Below, in pieces: positions 1 to 8,521 of a stretch of 64,000 nucleotides of DNA. The stretch lies in the NCBI GenBank assembly GCA_016719535.1, contig JADJYX010000022.1, forward strand, positions 62,001-126,000. Direction: 5' to 3'. The notes under the pieces were generated by a model. That model was not told the origin of the DNA, did no database searches, and saw nothing but the letters and a program-made list of their open reading frames with translations. The stretch comes from Rubrivivax sp. (GTDB lineage Bacteria > Pseudomonadota > Gammaproteobacteria > Burkholderiales > Burkholderiaceae_C). The translations under genes were made by a program, and so were the position numbers. Each line of letters opens with the position of its first letter. The first letter of the stretch is position 1.

Positions 1-1005
1 GGCCTGCTCGGGGAAGGGCCCGACGGCGCCGGCCTGGCTGATCGGCTGGTGCACGCCATGGCCGAGCGCGAACAGGCACTGCGGCAGCGCGATCGCCCAC
101 GCCGACTGCACGCCCAGGGCCGCCGGCAGCGCCATCGACAGGCCGCCGGCCAGCGTGAACCAGGCGCCGCGCTGGATGGCACCCACCGGGCCATGCGCCA
201 CCACCCAGCGCCGGCAGACGAAGGTGCCGGCGATATAGGCCAGCGAGCCGCTGCCCAGCAGCAGCCCGTAGGCCGCCGGCGACAGGCCCAGCACGTCGAT
301 ATAGACGAAGGACGAACCCGCCAGCATGGTGAACAGGCCGCCATAGGTGCAGCTGGTCAGCAGCGCCCAGGCGACGAAGACGCGGTGGCCGGCGATGTGC
401 CGCCAGGCCGCCAGCAGCGGCCCCGGCCGCGTGGCATCGGGGCGCAGCCGGCGCGCCGTCTCGGGCACGCGCCAGGCCACGAAGGCCAGCACGCCGGCAC
501 CTGCCAGCGCCACCGCCACCAGCGTGGCGCGCCAGCCGGCCCAGGCGGCGATCGCGCCACCGAGCGAAGGGCTGGCGATCGCCAGCAGGCCGAGGCCGCT
601 CATGCCCCAGGCCATCACGCGGGCGCCCTCGTAGGGTTCGTAGAGGTCACGCAGCAGCGCGCGCGCACACACCACGGCGGCGGCCATGCCCAGGCCCTGC
701 AGCATGCGCCAGGCCACCAGCCATTCGACGCTGCCGGCCAGGGCGCCGCCCAGGCTGGCCGCGGTATACAGCGCCAGCCCCCACAGCAGCACCGGCCGGC
801 GGCCGACGCGGTCGGCCACCGGGCCCCAGACCAGCTGGCCGAGGCCGAAGGCCAGCAGCAGCGCGGCCATCGTCTGCTGCGCCATCGTCATCGACGCGCC
901 GAGCGCACGCGTGAGCTGCGGCAGCGCCGGCAGGTAGAGGTCGGTGGTGACCGGCTGCAGGCCCAGCAGCAGCGCCAGCGCCAGGGCGGCCTGGGCACGG
1001 CTCAT
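1..1005 (-). CDS. Bcr/CflA-family drug-efflux MFS transporter (3' end cut by window)
   Basis: Inner-membrane proton-driven efflux protein of the major facilitator superfamily. The 335 visible residues start at an ATG at 1005 and stay open to base 1. The first helix is followed by DLYLPALPQL, the signature start of Bcr/CflA proteins, and the loop between helices 2 and 3 carries GPVADRVGRRP, the MFS motif A. About ten hydrophobic helices are visible; family members are near 400 residues, so roughly 60 C-terminal residues lie outside. The gene follows the pseudouridine synthase gene by 19 bases on the same strand and is probably cotranscribed. The substrate cannot be read from the sequence. Confidence 0.88.
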   Translation of the reverse strand, partial: MSRAQAALALALLLGLQPVTTDLYLPALPQLTRALGASMTMAQQTMAALLLAFGLGQLVWGPVADRVGRRPVLLWGLALYTAASLGGALAGSVEWLVAWRMLQGLGMAAAVVCARALLRDLYEPYEGARVMAWGMSGLGLLAIASPSLGGAIAAWAGWRATLVAVALAGAGVLAFVAWRVPETARRLRPDATRPGPLLAAWRHIAGHRVFVAWALLTSCTYGGLFTMLAGSSFVYIDVLGLSPAAYGLLLGSGSLAYIAGTFVCRRWVVAHGPVGAIQRGAWFTLAGGLSMALPAALGVQSAWAIALPQCLFALGHGVHQPISQAGAVGPFPEQA

Positions 1006-1024
1006 CGGGGCGGGCGCGGCAGGG

Positions 1025-1762
1025 CTAGACGAAACGCTCGTGCTCATCCAGGTAGCGCCATTGCCCCACCGGCAGCGGGCCGAGCACCACGCTGCCGATG
1101 CGCACGCGCTTGAGTCCCAGCACCTCCAGCCCGACCAGCTCGCACATGCGGCGGATCTGGCGCTTGCGCCCCTCGCGCAGCACGACGCGCAGCTGGTCCT
1201 CGTTCTGCCAGCTCACGCGCGCGGGCCTGAGCGGCACGCCGTCGAGCTCGAGCCCGTGGCGCAGGCGTTCGAGCTGTTCGTCGGGCAGGCGGCCGTCGGG
1301 CGCATCGCCACGGTAGGCCACGCGCACCAGGTATTCCTTCTCGACGCGCGTCTCGTCGCCGATCAGCAGCTTGGCGATGCGGCCATCCTGCGTCAGCACC
1401 AGCAAGCCGGTGGAGTCGATGTCCAGCCGACCGGCCGGCGCCAGCGCGCGCAGCTGCCCGGGGTGCCAGGTCTGGCGCGAGGGGTCTTCGCGCCAGCGGT
1501 TGTCGGGGCGGATCAGCACCGCGGCGGGTTCGTGGCCGTCCTCGGCCTGGCCGCTGACATAGCCCACCGGCTTGTGCAGCAGGATGGTGACGCGCCGCGC
1601 CTGCTGCACTTGCGCCCGCGGGTCGATGGTGATGACGGCGTCGGCGCGCGCGCGCTGGCCCAGCACCGCCATCTGGCCGTCGACGCGCACCCAGCCGGCC
1701 GCGATCCATTCGTCGGCCTCGCGGCGCGAGGCGATGCCGCGTAGGGTGATCAGCTTGGACAC
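1025..1762 (-). CDS. RsuA/RluF-family rRNA pseudouridine synthase
   Basis: Converts a uridine in ribosomal RNA to pseudouridine. An N-terminal S4 RNA-binding domain (residues 1-60, ITLRGIASRREADEW) is followed by the catalytic domain with GRLDIDSTGLLVLTQDG near residue 120, where the first Asp is the nucleophile, and REGRKRQIRRM near 200. The S4 domain and length fit RluF/RluB/RluE; RluF (23S rRNA) is the closest guess. The start given is a GTG at 1762, but the frame stays open upstream (ADEGQRVSKLIT) to a TGA near 1862 and contains no better start. An ATG at 2135 in another frame begins MSDRKKISLDP, which looks like the true N-terminus, so a frameshift between about 1790 and 2100 is likely. 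Confidence 0.82.
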   Translation of the reverse strand: MSKLITLRGIASRREADEWIAAGWVRVDGQMAVLGQRARADAVITIDPRAQVQQARRVTILLHKPVGYVSGQAEDGHEPAAVLIRPDNRWREDPSRQTWHPGQLRALAPAGRLDIDSTGLLVLTQDGRIAKLLIGDETRVEKEYLVRVAYRGDAPDGRLPDEQLERLRHGLELDGVPLRPARVSWQNEDQLRVVLREGRKRQIRRMCELVGLEVLGLKRVRIGSVVLGPLPVGQWRYLDEHERFV

Positions 1763-2135
1763 GCGCTGGCCTTCGTCGGCCGTGCCCTGCAGCGCCGCGG
1801 GCGGCGCTGCAGGGCGGGCCTCGGGGGCCGGCGCGGTGCCGGGCGGCCTGCGTCGCGGCGGTCACCACGGGGGCCGGGGCGCGGGTGCGGGCGCGGCGGC
1901 CGCGGCGGGGGTCGGGCGCGGACCGGCCGGCCGGTCGGCATCCGGGCCGGCGGGGCGGGCCGAGGCGGGCGGGCGCCGGATCGGCGCCGCGAGGCTCGGC
2001 CTCGCGCCGGCCGGGCGGGTGCGCGCCGGGTTCGCGTGCCGGCGGCATCGGCGCACGGCCACCACGCACCGGGCGCCGTTGCGGGTCACGCGGTGCGGCG
2101 CTGGGGTCGAGGCTGATCTTCTTGCGGTCGGACAT
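1763..2135 (-). other. Probable frameshifted N-terminal extension of the pseudouridine synthase
   Basis: From the ATG at 2135 the minus strand reads MSDRKKISLDPSAAPRD and continues through a Pro/Ala/Arg-rich stretch. Related enzymes often have such low-complexity extensions before the S4 domain. The frame does not join the S4 domain: the total span 1025-2135 is 3n+1, so one extra base or two missing bases are needed. The region is extremely GC-rich, so real frameshift and sequencing error are both possible. Confidence 0.5.
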
Positions 2136-2166
2136 GTGCGGCCGATTGGATCACGACCCGGGCGGG

Positions 2167-2775
2167 TCACACCGCCACGTAGCGCCCGGGCTTGTGGTTG
2201 ACGGCGAGCGCGAAGTTCAGCGCCGCCGCGCCCAGCACCGACAGCCCCAGCCGGCGTGCGTCCAGCCAGGGCGTGGCGGCCAGCAGGATGGCCAGGTCGA
2301 TGCCCATCTGCACCTGGCCGGCGCGCCAGCCGCGGTGTTCCTGCAGCCACAGCACCAGCACGTTGAGCCCGCCCAGGCTGGCCTGGTGGCGAAACAGGAT
2401 GAGGAAGCCGGCACCGGCCAGCAGCCCGCCGCCGATGGCCGCGAACAGCGGGTGCACCTGCTGCAGCACCACCCAGTGCGGCAGCGCTTCCGTCAGCGCC
2501 GCCAGCAGGCCCACGGCGACGAAGGTCTTGACGGTGAAGCGCGGGCCCATGCGCCGCCAGGCCAGCGCGTAGAAGGGCAGGTTGAGCAGGAAGAACACCA
2601 GCCCGAACGACCAGCCGGCGGCGTAATGGGCGACGAAGGCCATGCCCGCGGTGCCGCCGGTCACCATGCCGGCGTGCCTGAACAGCGTCACGCCCAGCGC
2701 CACGAACAGCGTGCCGGTGACCAGGGCCTGCGCGTCTTCGAGCAGGCTGTGACGGGGTGCCGTCGAAGCCGTCAT
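2167..2775 (-). CDS. YitT family membrane protein
   Basis: Integral membrane protein of 202 residues with five or six hydrophobic segments and the glycine-rich GMVTGGTAGMAFVAH near residue 35, typical of the YitT/DUF161 family. Family function is unknown; no soluble C-terminal domain is present, so this is the short form. The start at 2775 overlaps the stop of the DUF2788 gene by 4 bases (ATGA), so the two are translationally coupled. The frame is open far upstream, but the overlap and the family N-terminus fix this start. Confidence 0.85.
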   Translation of the reverse strand: MTASTAPRHSLLEDAQALVTGTLFVALGVTLFRHAGMVTGGTAGMAFVAHYAAGWSFGLVFFLLNLPFYALAWRRMGPRFTVKTFVAVGLLAALTEALPHWVVLQQVHPLFAAIGGGLLAGAGFLILFRHQASLGGLNVLVLWLQEHRGWRAGQVQMGIDLAILLAATPWLDARRLGLSVLGAAALNFALAVNHKPGRYVAV

Positions 2776-2990
2776 TCGGTGACGCCGCCGATGAAATATT
2801 TGATGACGCCCTTGGCGACAAAACCCACCAGCCCGAAGCCCAGCGCCAGGAAGAGCACGAAGGTGCCGAAGCGCCCGGCCTTCGATTCGCGCGCCAGCTG
2901 GAAGATGATGAACACCATGTAGAGCATGAACGCGCCGACGCCGAAGGTCAGCCCGAACTGGGCGATCTGCTCTTCGCTGTAGCCGAACAT
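2772..2990 (-). CDS. DUF2788 small membrane protein
   Basis: A 72-residue protein with two hydrophobic segments (about residues 11-31 and 42-65) separated by a short charged loop, ARESKAGRFG. It matches the DUF2788 family of small proteobacterial inner-membrane proteins, whose function is unknown. The ATG at 2990 begins MFGYSEEQIAQFGL. It lies 9 bases after the DUF2189 gene and overlaps yitT by 4 bases, so the three genes probably form one transcript. Confidence 0.8.
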   Translation of the reverse strand: MFGYSEEQIAQFGLTFGVGAFMLYMVFIIFQLARESKAGRFGTFVLFLALGFGLVGFVAKGVIKYFIGGVTE

Positions 2991-2999
2991 GGCCGGGCG

Positions 3000-3794
3000 T
3001 CAGGGTTGGGGCTCGAGGCCCGTGGTGTCGACGAGGTCGCGGTAGGCATGCCAGCTGGCATGCGCCAGCCAGGGCACCACCACCACCAGGCCGACGAGCA
3101 GGGTGAGCATGCCCAGCAGCGTCAGGCCCATGATCAGCGCCGCCCACAGCGCCAGCGGCAGCGGGTGTTCCATCACCACGCGCCAGCTGGTGAAGACGGC
3201 CGCCAGCACGCTGACCTGGCGGTCGAGCAGCAGCGGAATGGCGACCACGCTGGACGCGAACACCGGCGCCGCCAGCAGCGCGCCCAGCATCAGCCAGGCC
3301 TCGAACAGCCAGCCTGTCGGCGCCAGCACCACCACGTGCAGGAAGTCGGCCGGCTCGTCGACCGGTGCGCCGGCAAAGCCGGTGATCAGCGAGGCCGAGG
3401 TCAGCACCCAGCCGGTGCCGGCCAGCGCCAGCAGCAGCCCGAAAGTGACGAGGCGGCCGTCGTCGGGCTTCCACACGCGCAGCGACGAACGCCAGGTGGG
3501 CTGTCCCCCGCGCGCGAGCTCCCGGCTCACCGCATACAGCCCGGTGGCGACGACGGGTGCCACCAGCAGGAAGCCGCTGAAGGCACCGGTGAGCAGCCAG
3601 AAATGCTCGTGGGCCAGCCCGATCAGCAGCGCGCCGAAGACGAAGACCGCCAGCCCGTGCAGCAGCCCGGGTCCGGGGCAGCGCAGCAGGTCGCGCCAGC
3701 CGCGCGCCAGCCAGCCCAGCGGCCGCAGGGCCGGGATCGGGCGGACCGAGAAGGTGCGGGATTCGGCGAGCGCCCGCGTCGTGCGCCATTGCAT
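3000..3794 (-). CDS. DUF2189 multi-pass membrane protein
   Basis: A 264-residue integral membrane protein with six long hydrophobic segments. The cytoplasmic N-terminus is followed by GWRDLLRCPGPGLLHGL, the conserved start of DUF2189 proteins, in which the DL-rich amphipathic segment precedes helix 1. Function is unknown; family members often sit near respiratory genes in betaproteobacteria. It is first in a tight minus-strand run with DUF2788 and yitT. The start is the ATG at 3794, just after an intergenic gap of 46 bases from mnmH. Confidence 0.78.
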   Translation of the reverse strand: MQWRTTRALAESRTFSVRPIPALRPLGWLARGWRDLLRCPGPGLLHGLAVFVFGALLIGLAHEHFWLLTGAFSGFLLVAPVVATGLYAVSRELARGGQPTWRSSLRVWKPDDGRLVTFGLLLALAGTGWVLTSASLITGFAGAPVDEPADFLHVVVLAPTGWLFEAWLMLGALLAAPVFASSVVAIPLLLDRQVSVLAAVFTSWRVVMEHPLPLALWAALIMGLTLLGMLTLLVGLVVVVPWLAHASWHAYRDLVDTTGLEPQP

Positions 3795-3840
3795 GGGCTT
3801 GCATCCTGCCCGCGCATCGGCCGCGGGTAAATGATCGAAG

Positions 3841-4944
3841 TCAAGGGGCCGGGGTCGGGCCCGGGTTCGGGTTCGGCAGGGGCAGCGCGATCAGCGCCTG
3901 CGCCGCGGCGGCCATCTCGGCGGCATCGCCGCGCGCCAGCTCGATGCGCGGCGCGGCGTCCAGGCCGGGGTAGCTGCGCTGCATCGAGCGCTCGTACAGC
4001 GGGTCGTAGTGCTCGCTCATCAGCGCGCCGATCAGCGCGGGCCAGCGGCCGGCGCGCGCCAGCGCCTGCCATTGCCCGACGCGCTCGTGCCCCTGCAGCT
4101 CGACCAGGCCGTCGAGCAGCCGGCACAGCGGCTCGGGATCGATCGTGCGGTTGCGGTAGTCGTCGAGCAGCAGCGCGATGCGCGCCGCGTCGGCGGTGGC
4201 GATGCGCACCGGCTGGCCCTGGCCGTGCATCGCCGCCAGCAGCGCCGCGGGCACGCGCAGGCTGCCGATCCTGGCGCTTTCGCTTTCCACGAAGATCGGC
4301 CGCGCCGGGTCGAAGGCCGACAGGGCATGCCAGACGCGGGTGTCGAAGCACTTCTGCGACGGCTGCGGCAGCCCGGGCATCGCGCCCAGGATGGAGCCGC
4401 GGTGGTGGGCCAGGCCTTCGAGGTCCAGCACCTGCGCGCCGGCCTCGTGCAGCGCCTGCAGCAGCCGCGTCTTGCCGCTGCCGGTGCGCCCGCACAGCAC
4501 GCGGCAGGTGAAGCGCGCCGGCAGCGCGTCGAGGTCGGCGCGCACGCGGGCGCGAAAGGCCTTGTAGCCGCCCTGCAGCTGCGCGGTGCGAAAGCCGATC
4601 TGCGCCAGCACCAGCGCCAGGCTGCCCGAGCGCTGGCCGCCGCGCCAGCAATAGACCAGCGGCCGCCATTCGCGCGGCTTGTCGTGCACCTGCGCCTCGA
4701 CGATGGCGGCGATGCGCCGCGACACCAGCGCCGCGCCCAGCTTGCGCGCCGCCAGCGGCGAGGTCTGCACATACAGCGTGCCCACGAGGTGGCGCTCCTC
4801 GTCGTCGAGCACCGGCCAGTTGACGGCGCCGGGCAGGTGGTCCTCGGCAAATTCCGCTGGCGAGCGCACGTCGATGACGGTATCGAAGCCGGCATCGGCG
4901 GCCAGGGCGTCGCCGATCGCCACCTGCTGCACGCCCTGTGCCAT
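3841..4944 (-). CDS. mnmH: tRNA 2-selenouridine / geranyl-2-thiouridine synthase MnmH
   Basis: Replaces sulfur with selenium at the wobble 2-thiouridine of some tRNAs, by way of a geranylated intermediate. The 367 residues comprise an N-terminal rhodanese domain (about 1-125) with the catalytic loop YCWRGGQRSGS, Cys near position 99, followed by a P-loop domain with CGRTGSGKT near 151. This two-domain order is diagnostic. The ATG overlaps the glnD stop by one base (TGATG), so the gene is coupled to glnD although the functions are unrelated. No selD is seen in the window, so selenium supply cannot be judged. Confidence 0.93.
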   Translation of the reverse strand: MAQGVQQVAIGDALAADAGFDTVIDVRSPAEFAEDHLPGAVNWPVLDDEERHLVGTLYVQTSPLAARKLGAALVSRRIAAIVEAQVHDKPREWRPLVYCWRGGQRSGSLALVLAQIGFRTAQLQGGYKAFRARVRADLDALPARFTCRVLCGRTGSGKTRLLQALHEAGAQVLDLEGLAHHRGSILGAMPGLPQPSQKCFDTRVWHALSAFDPARPIFVESESARIGSLRVPAALLAAMHGQGQPVRIATADAARIALLLDDYRNRTIDPEPLCRLLDGLVELQGHERVGQWQALARAGRWPALIGALMSEHYDPLYERSMQRSYPGLDAAPRIELARGDAAEMAAAAQALIALPLPNPNPGPTPAP

Positions 4945-7562
4945 CAGGCCCCCGCTCCGACCGCGTCCAGCAGTTCGGTCTCGATGCGCAGCTGCGCCTT
5001 GGGCTGCTGCAGCGCCGGGCCGTCGACGAGGAAGGTGTCCTCGACACGTTCGCCCAGCGTGGTGACCTTGGCCAGCTGCAGGTTGATGTGGTTCTTGGCC
5101 AGCACGCGGGCGATGGCGTAGAGCAGGCCGGTGCGGTCGCTGGCGGTGACGGTGAGCAGCCAGCGCTGCGCACGCTCGTCGGGGGCGAGCGTGACGCGCG
5201 GCACCACCGGGAAGGACCGAACGCGCCGCGACACGCGGCCGCGGCCGGGCTCGGGCAGCGCGCCGGTGCTGGCCAGCGCCTGCGCCGCCTGCGTCTCCAC
5301 CAGCGAGATCAGCGCGCGGTAGCCGCCGGCGTCGTCGCTGTCGAGCCGGTTGCTCACCACCTGGAAGGTGTCGAGCGCATAGCCGGCGCGCGTGGTGTGG
5401 ATCTTGGCGTCCTGGATGCCGAAGCCGGCGCTGTCGAAATAGCCGCAGATGCGCGCGAAGAGGTCGGGGCGGTCGGGGCAATAGACCAGCACCTGCAGGC
5501 CGTCACCCACGGTGGAGGGCCGGGCGCGAACGATCGGCACCTCGGTCCGGATGTGGCGCCACAGCGAGCGCGCATGCCAGGCGATGTCGCCGGCGTCGTG
5601 GCGCGCGAAATAGCTCACCTCGAGCGTCTTCCACAGCGGTTCCTCGGTGCCGGGCAGCGCCGACAGCAGCGCCAGCTTCTGTCGCGCCTCCTGCTTGCGC
5701 GTCTCGATCTCGGCATCGAGATTGGGCTTGGCGCCACCCAGCGCACGCAGCGTCAGCCGGTACAGGTCTTCCAGCAGCTTGCCCTTCCACGCATTCCACA
5801 CCTTGGGGCCGGTGCCGCGGATGTCGGCCACCGTCAGCAGGTAGAGCGCGGTCAGGCGCCGCTCGCTGCCCACCAGGCTGGCGAAGCGGCCGATGACTTC
5901 GGCGTCGCTCAGGTCCTCCTTCTGCGCGATGCGGCTCATCGTCAGGTGGTGGCGGACGAGAAATTCGATCAGCTGCGCATCGGTGCGCGGGATGCCGTGC
6001 TCGCGGCAGAAGCGCCGCACCTCGCGCGCGCCCAGCTCGCTGTGGTCGCCGCCGCGGCCCTTGGCCACGTCGTGGAACAGCGCCGCCACATACAGCACCC
6101 AGGGCGGGTCGAAGCCGGCGGCGAGCTGGCTGCAGAAGGCGTACTCGTGCGCATGCTCGGGGATGAAGAAGCGGCGCACGTTGCGCATCACCATCAGGAT
6201 GTGCTGGTCCACCGTATAGACGTGGAAGAGGTCGTGCTGCATGCGTCCGACGATGCGGCGGAAGACCCACAGGTAGCGTCCCAGCACGCTGGTGGCGTTC
6301 ATCTGCCGGAAGGCGTGCGTCTGCCCCTTGGGCTGGCGCAGGATGTCCATGAACAGCTCGCGGTTCAGCCCGTCGCGGCGGAACCCGGCGTCCATCAGGT
6401 TGCGCGCGTTGTACAGCGCGCGCAGCGTGCGTGCACTCAGTCCCTGCAGGCCCGGCGTCTGCTGGTAGACGAGAAAGGTCTCCAGGATGGCGTGCGGGTT
6501 GTCCTGGTAGAGGTCGTCGCGCGCCACCTCCAGCATGCCGCCGCGGTCGAGGAAGCGGGCATTGATCGGGCGCATCGGCGCCGCCTCGCTGCCCATGATG
6601 CGTTCCTCGATGTTGAGCAGCAGGATCTGGTTGAGCTGCGACACCGCCTTGGCCGCCCAGTAGTAGCGGTGCATCAGCACCTCGGAACTGCGCTGGCCCT
6701 TGGTGGCCTGCAGGCCGAAGCTCTCGGCCACGGCGGTCTGCAGGTCGAACACCAGCCGGTCCTCGCGCCGGCCCGCCACCACGTGCAGCCGCGCGCGGAT
6801 GAGCTTGAGCAGACCCGCCTGCTTGTGCAGCTGGCGGGCCTCGAAGGGCGTCACCAGCCCCTTGGCCGCCAGCTGGCGCCAGGTGCGGCCCAGGCCGGCC
6901 GCGCGCGCCACCCAGATCACCACCTGCAGGTCGCGCAGGCCGCCCGGGCTTTCCTTGCAGTTGGGCTCCAGCGCATAGGGCGTGCCTTCGTACTTGACGT
7001 GGCGCTGGCGCATCTCCAGCGTCTTGGCGCGCAGAAAGGCCTGCGGGTCCATGGCGGCGTCGGTGGCGCGCTGGAACTGCCGGAACAGCCGGCGCTCGCC
7101 GCACACCAGGCGGCTTTCCAGCAGAGCGGTCTGCACGGTCTGGTCGCGCTGCGCCTCGGCCACGCAGTCGGCGACCGTGCGCACCGACGAGCCGATCTCC
7201 AGCCCGATGTCCCAGCAGGTGGTGACGAACTGCTCGACGGCGGCCCGGTGGCCGTTGCCGTCGACGCTGTCGCCGGGCAGCAGGATGAGCACGTCGACAT
7301 CGGAGGCCGGAAACAGCTCGCCGCGGCCGTAGCCGCCCACGGCCACCAGCGCCGCGTCGGCGGGCATGCCGGCATGCCGCCACAGCGCGGCCAGGCTGGC
7401 GTCGACATGGCGCGCCAGCGCGCGCAGCAGCGCGGCGGCGGCCGAGGCATTGGGCCGCCCGGCGACGAAGCCGTCGAGCAGCGCGGCCTTGCCGTCGCGC
7501 ACGCGCTGCCGCAGTGCGGCCACCGCAGTCAAGGCAGGCGCCGTCTGCGCCGCGGCGCTCAT
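4944..7562 (-). CDS. glnD: [Protein-PII] uridylyltransferase / uridylyl-removing enzyme GlnD
   Basis: Primary nitrogen sensor: uridylylates PII proteins when glutamine is low and removes UMP when it is high. In 872 residues the order is nucleotidyltransferase domain with GGYGRGELFPASDVDVLI (75-92; catalytic GS/GE-like loop and Asp pair), then the HD hydrolase domain with LFHDVAKGRGGDHSELG (about 460), then two C-terminal ACT domains that bind glutamine. All catalytic elements are intact. The start is the ATG at 7562, 5 bases after the map stop, giving the order map-glnD-mnmH. The map-glnD linkage is widespread in proteobacteria. Confidence 0.96.
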   Translation of the reverse strand: MSAAAQTAPALTAVAALRQRVRDGKAALLDGFVAGRPNASAAAALLRALARHVDASLAALWRHAGMPADAALVAVGGYGRGELFPASDVDVLILLPGDSVDGNGHRAAVEQFVTTCWDIGLEIGSSVRTVADCVAEAQRDQTVQTALLESRLVCGERRLFRQFQRATDAAMDPQAFLRAKTLEMRQRHVKYEGTPYALEPNCKESPGGLRDLQVVIWVARAAGLGRTWRQLAAKGLVTPFEARQLHKQAGLLKLIRARLHVVAGRREDRLVFDLQTAVAESFGLQATKGQRSSEVLMHRYYWAAKAVSQLNQILLLNIEERIMGSEAAPMRPINARFLDRGGMLEVARDDLYQDNPHAILETFLVYQQTPGLQGLSARTLRALYNARNLMDAGFRRDGLNRELFMDILRQPKGQTHAFRQMNATSVLGRYLWVFRRIVGRMQHDLFHVYTVDQHILMVMRNVRRFFIPEHAHEYAFCSQLAAGFDPPWVLYVAALFHDVAKGRGGDHSELGAREVRRFCREHGIPRTDAQLIEFLVRHHLTMSRIAQKEDLSDAEVIGRFASLVGSERRLTALYLLTVADIRGTGPKVWNAWKGKLLEDLYRLTLRALGGAKPNLDAEIETRKQEARQKLALLSALPGTEEPLWKTLEVSYFARHDAGDIAWHARSLWRHIRTEVPIVRARPSTVGDGLQVLVYCPDRPDLFARICGYFDSAGFGIQDAKIHTTRAGYALDTFQVVSNRLDSDDAGGYRALISLVETQAAQALASTGALPEPGRGRVSRRVRSFPVVPRVTLAPDERAQRWLLTVTASDRTGLLYAIARVLAKNHINLQLAKVTTLGERVEDTFLVDGPALQQPKAQLRIETELLDAVGAGA

Positions 7563-7567
7563 CGCCG

Positions 7568-8461
7568 TCAGGAGGTGGCCGGGGCGGGCACCGGCGCATC
7601 GGCGCCGCCCGGGCCCGCCGGCGCACGCGCGCCGCCGTAACCCAGCGGCACGAAGGCCGGCGGCGGCGGGCTGCCGGCCGATACCGTCAGCACCTCGTAG
7701 CCGGTGTCGGTGACGAGCACGGTGTGCTCCCACTGCGCCGACAGCGAACGGTCGCGCGTGACGATGGTCCAGCCGTCGTAGGGACGGCCGCCCTTGCGGT
7801 CTTCCTTGATGTCGCGCTTGCCCGCGTTGATCATCGGCTCGATGGTGAAGATCATGCCGGGCACCAGTTCTTCCAGCGTGCCCGGGCGGCCGTAGTGCAG
7901 CACCTGCGGTTCCTCGTGGAAGCGCGCGCCCACGCCATGGCCGCAGAATTCGCGCACCACCGAATAGCCGGCATGTTCGGCGAAGCTCTGGATGGCGTGG
8001 CCGATGTCGCCCAGCCGCGCGCCGGGCCTGACCTTGACGATGCCCTTCCACATGGCTTCGAAGGTGATCTGGCACAGGCGCCGGGCGGCGATGCTGGCTT
8101 CGCCGACGATGTACATGCGGCTGTTGTCGCCATGCCAGCCGTCCTTGATGACGGTGACGTCCACATTCAGGATGTCGCCGTTCCTCAGCGGCCGGTCGTC
8201 GGGGATGCCATGGCAGACGACATCGTTGAGCGAGGTGCACAGCGACGCCGGATAGGCCGGGTAGCCCGGCGGCTGGTAGCCCAGCGTGGCCGGGATGCCG
8301 CCCTGCACCCTGACCATGTGCTCGTGCGCCAGGCGGTCGATCTCGCGCGTGGTGATGCCGGCCTGGATGTGCGGCGTCAGCATGTCCAGCACCTCGGACG
8401 CCAGGCGTCCGGCCAGGCGCATGCCTTCGATCTCGGCGGCCGTCTTGATGGGAATGGGCAT
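7568..8461 (-). CDS. map: Type I methionine aminopeptidase
   Basis: Removes the initiator methionine from nascent proteins. The 297 residues contain the pita-bread fold with metal ligands visible in NVDVTVIKDGWHGDNSRM (two Asp), the His of EFCGHGVG, and the Glu residues of FTIEPMIN and QWEHTVLV. Length slightly exceeds the E. coli enzyme (264) because of a Pro/Gly/Ala-rich C-terminal tail of about 30 residues. The ATG at 8461 begins MPIPIKTAAEIEGMRLAGRL. It is divergent from purL with 60 bases between the starts, so the promoters must overlap or be very compact. Confidence 0.96.
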   Translation of the reverse strand: MPIPIKTAAEIEGMRLAGRLASEVLDMLTPHIQAGITTREIDRLAHEHMVRVQGGIPATLGYQPPGYPAYPASLCTSLNDVVCHGIPDDRPLRNGDILNVDVTVIKDGWHGDNSRMYIVGEASIAARRLCQITFEAMWKGIVKVRPGARLGDIGHAIQSFAEHAGYSVVREFCGHGVGARFHEEPQVLHYGRPGTLEELVPGMIFTIEPMINAGKRDIKEDRKGGRPYDGWTIVTRDRSLSAQWEHTVLVTDTGYEVLTVSAGSPPPPAFVPLGYGGARAPAGPGGADAPVPAPATS

Positions 8462-8485
8462 GCCGCGATTATTCCATCGGCCGCC

Positions 8486-8491
8486 TAGAAT
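8486..8491 (+). promoter_or_regulatory. Candidate -10 element of purL (CTAGAATC context)
   Basis: TAGAAT in the context CCTAGAATCCC lies 30 bases upstream of the purL ATG. The same CTAGAATyC block precedes the HU-like gene and dctP in this window. No convincing -35 sits 17 bases upstream, so this is only a candidate. Confidence 0.35.
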
Positions 8492-8521
8492 CCCGGTTTG
8501 CCTTGACCCTGCCGGGATCTC

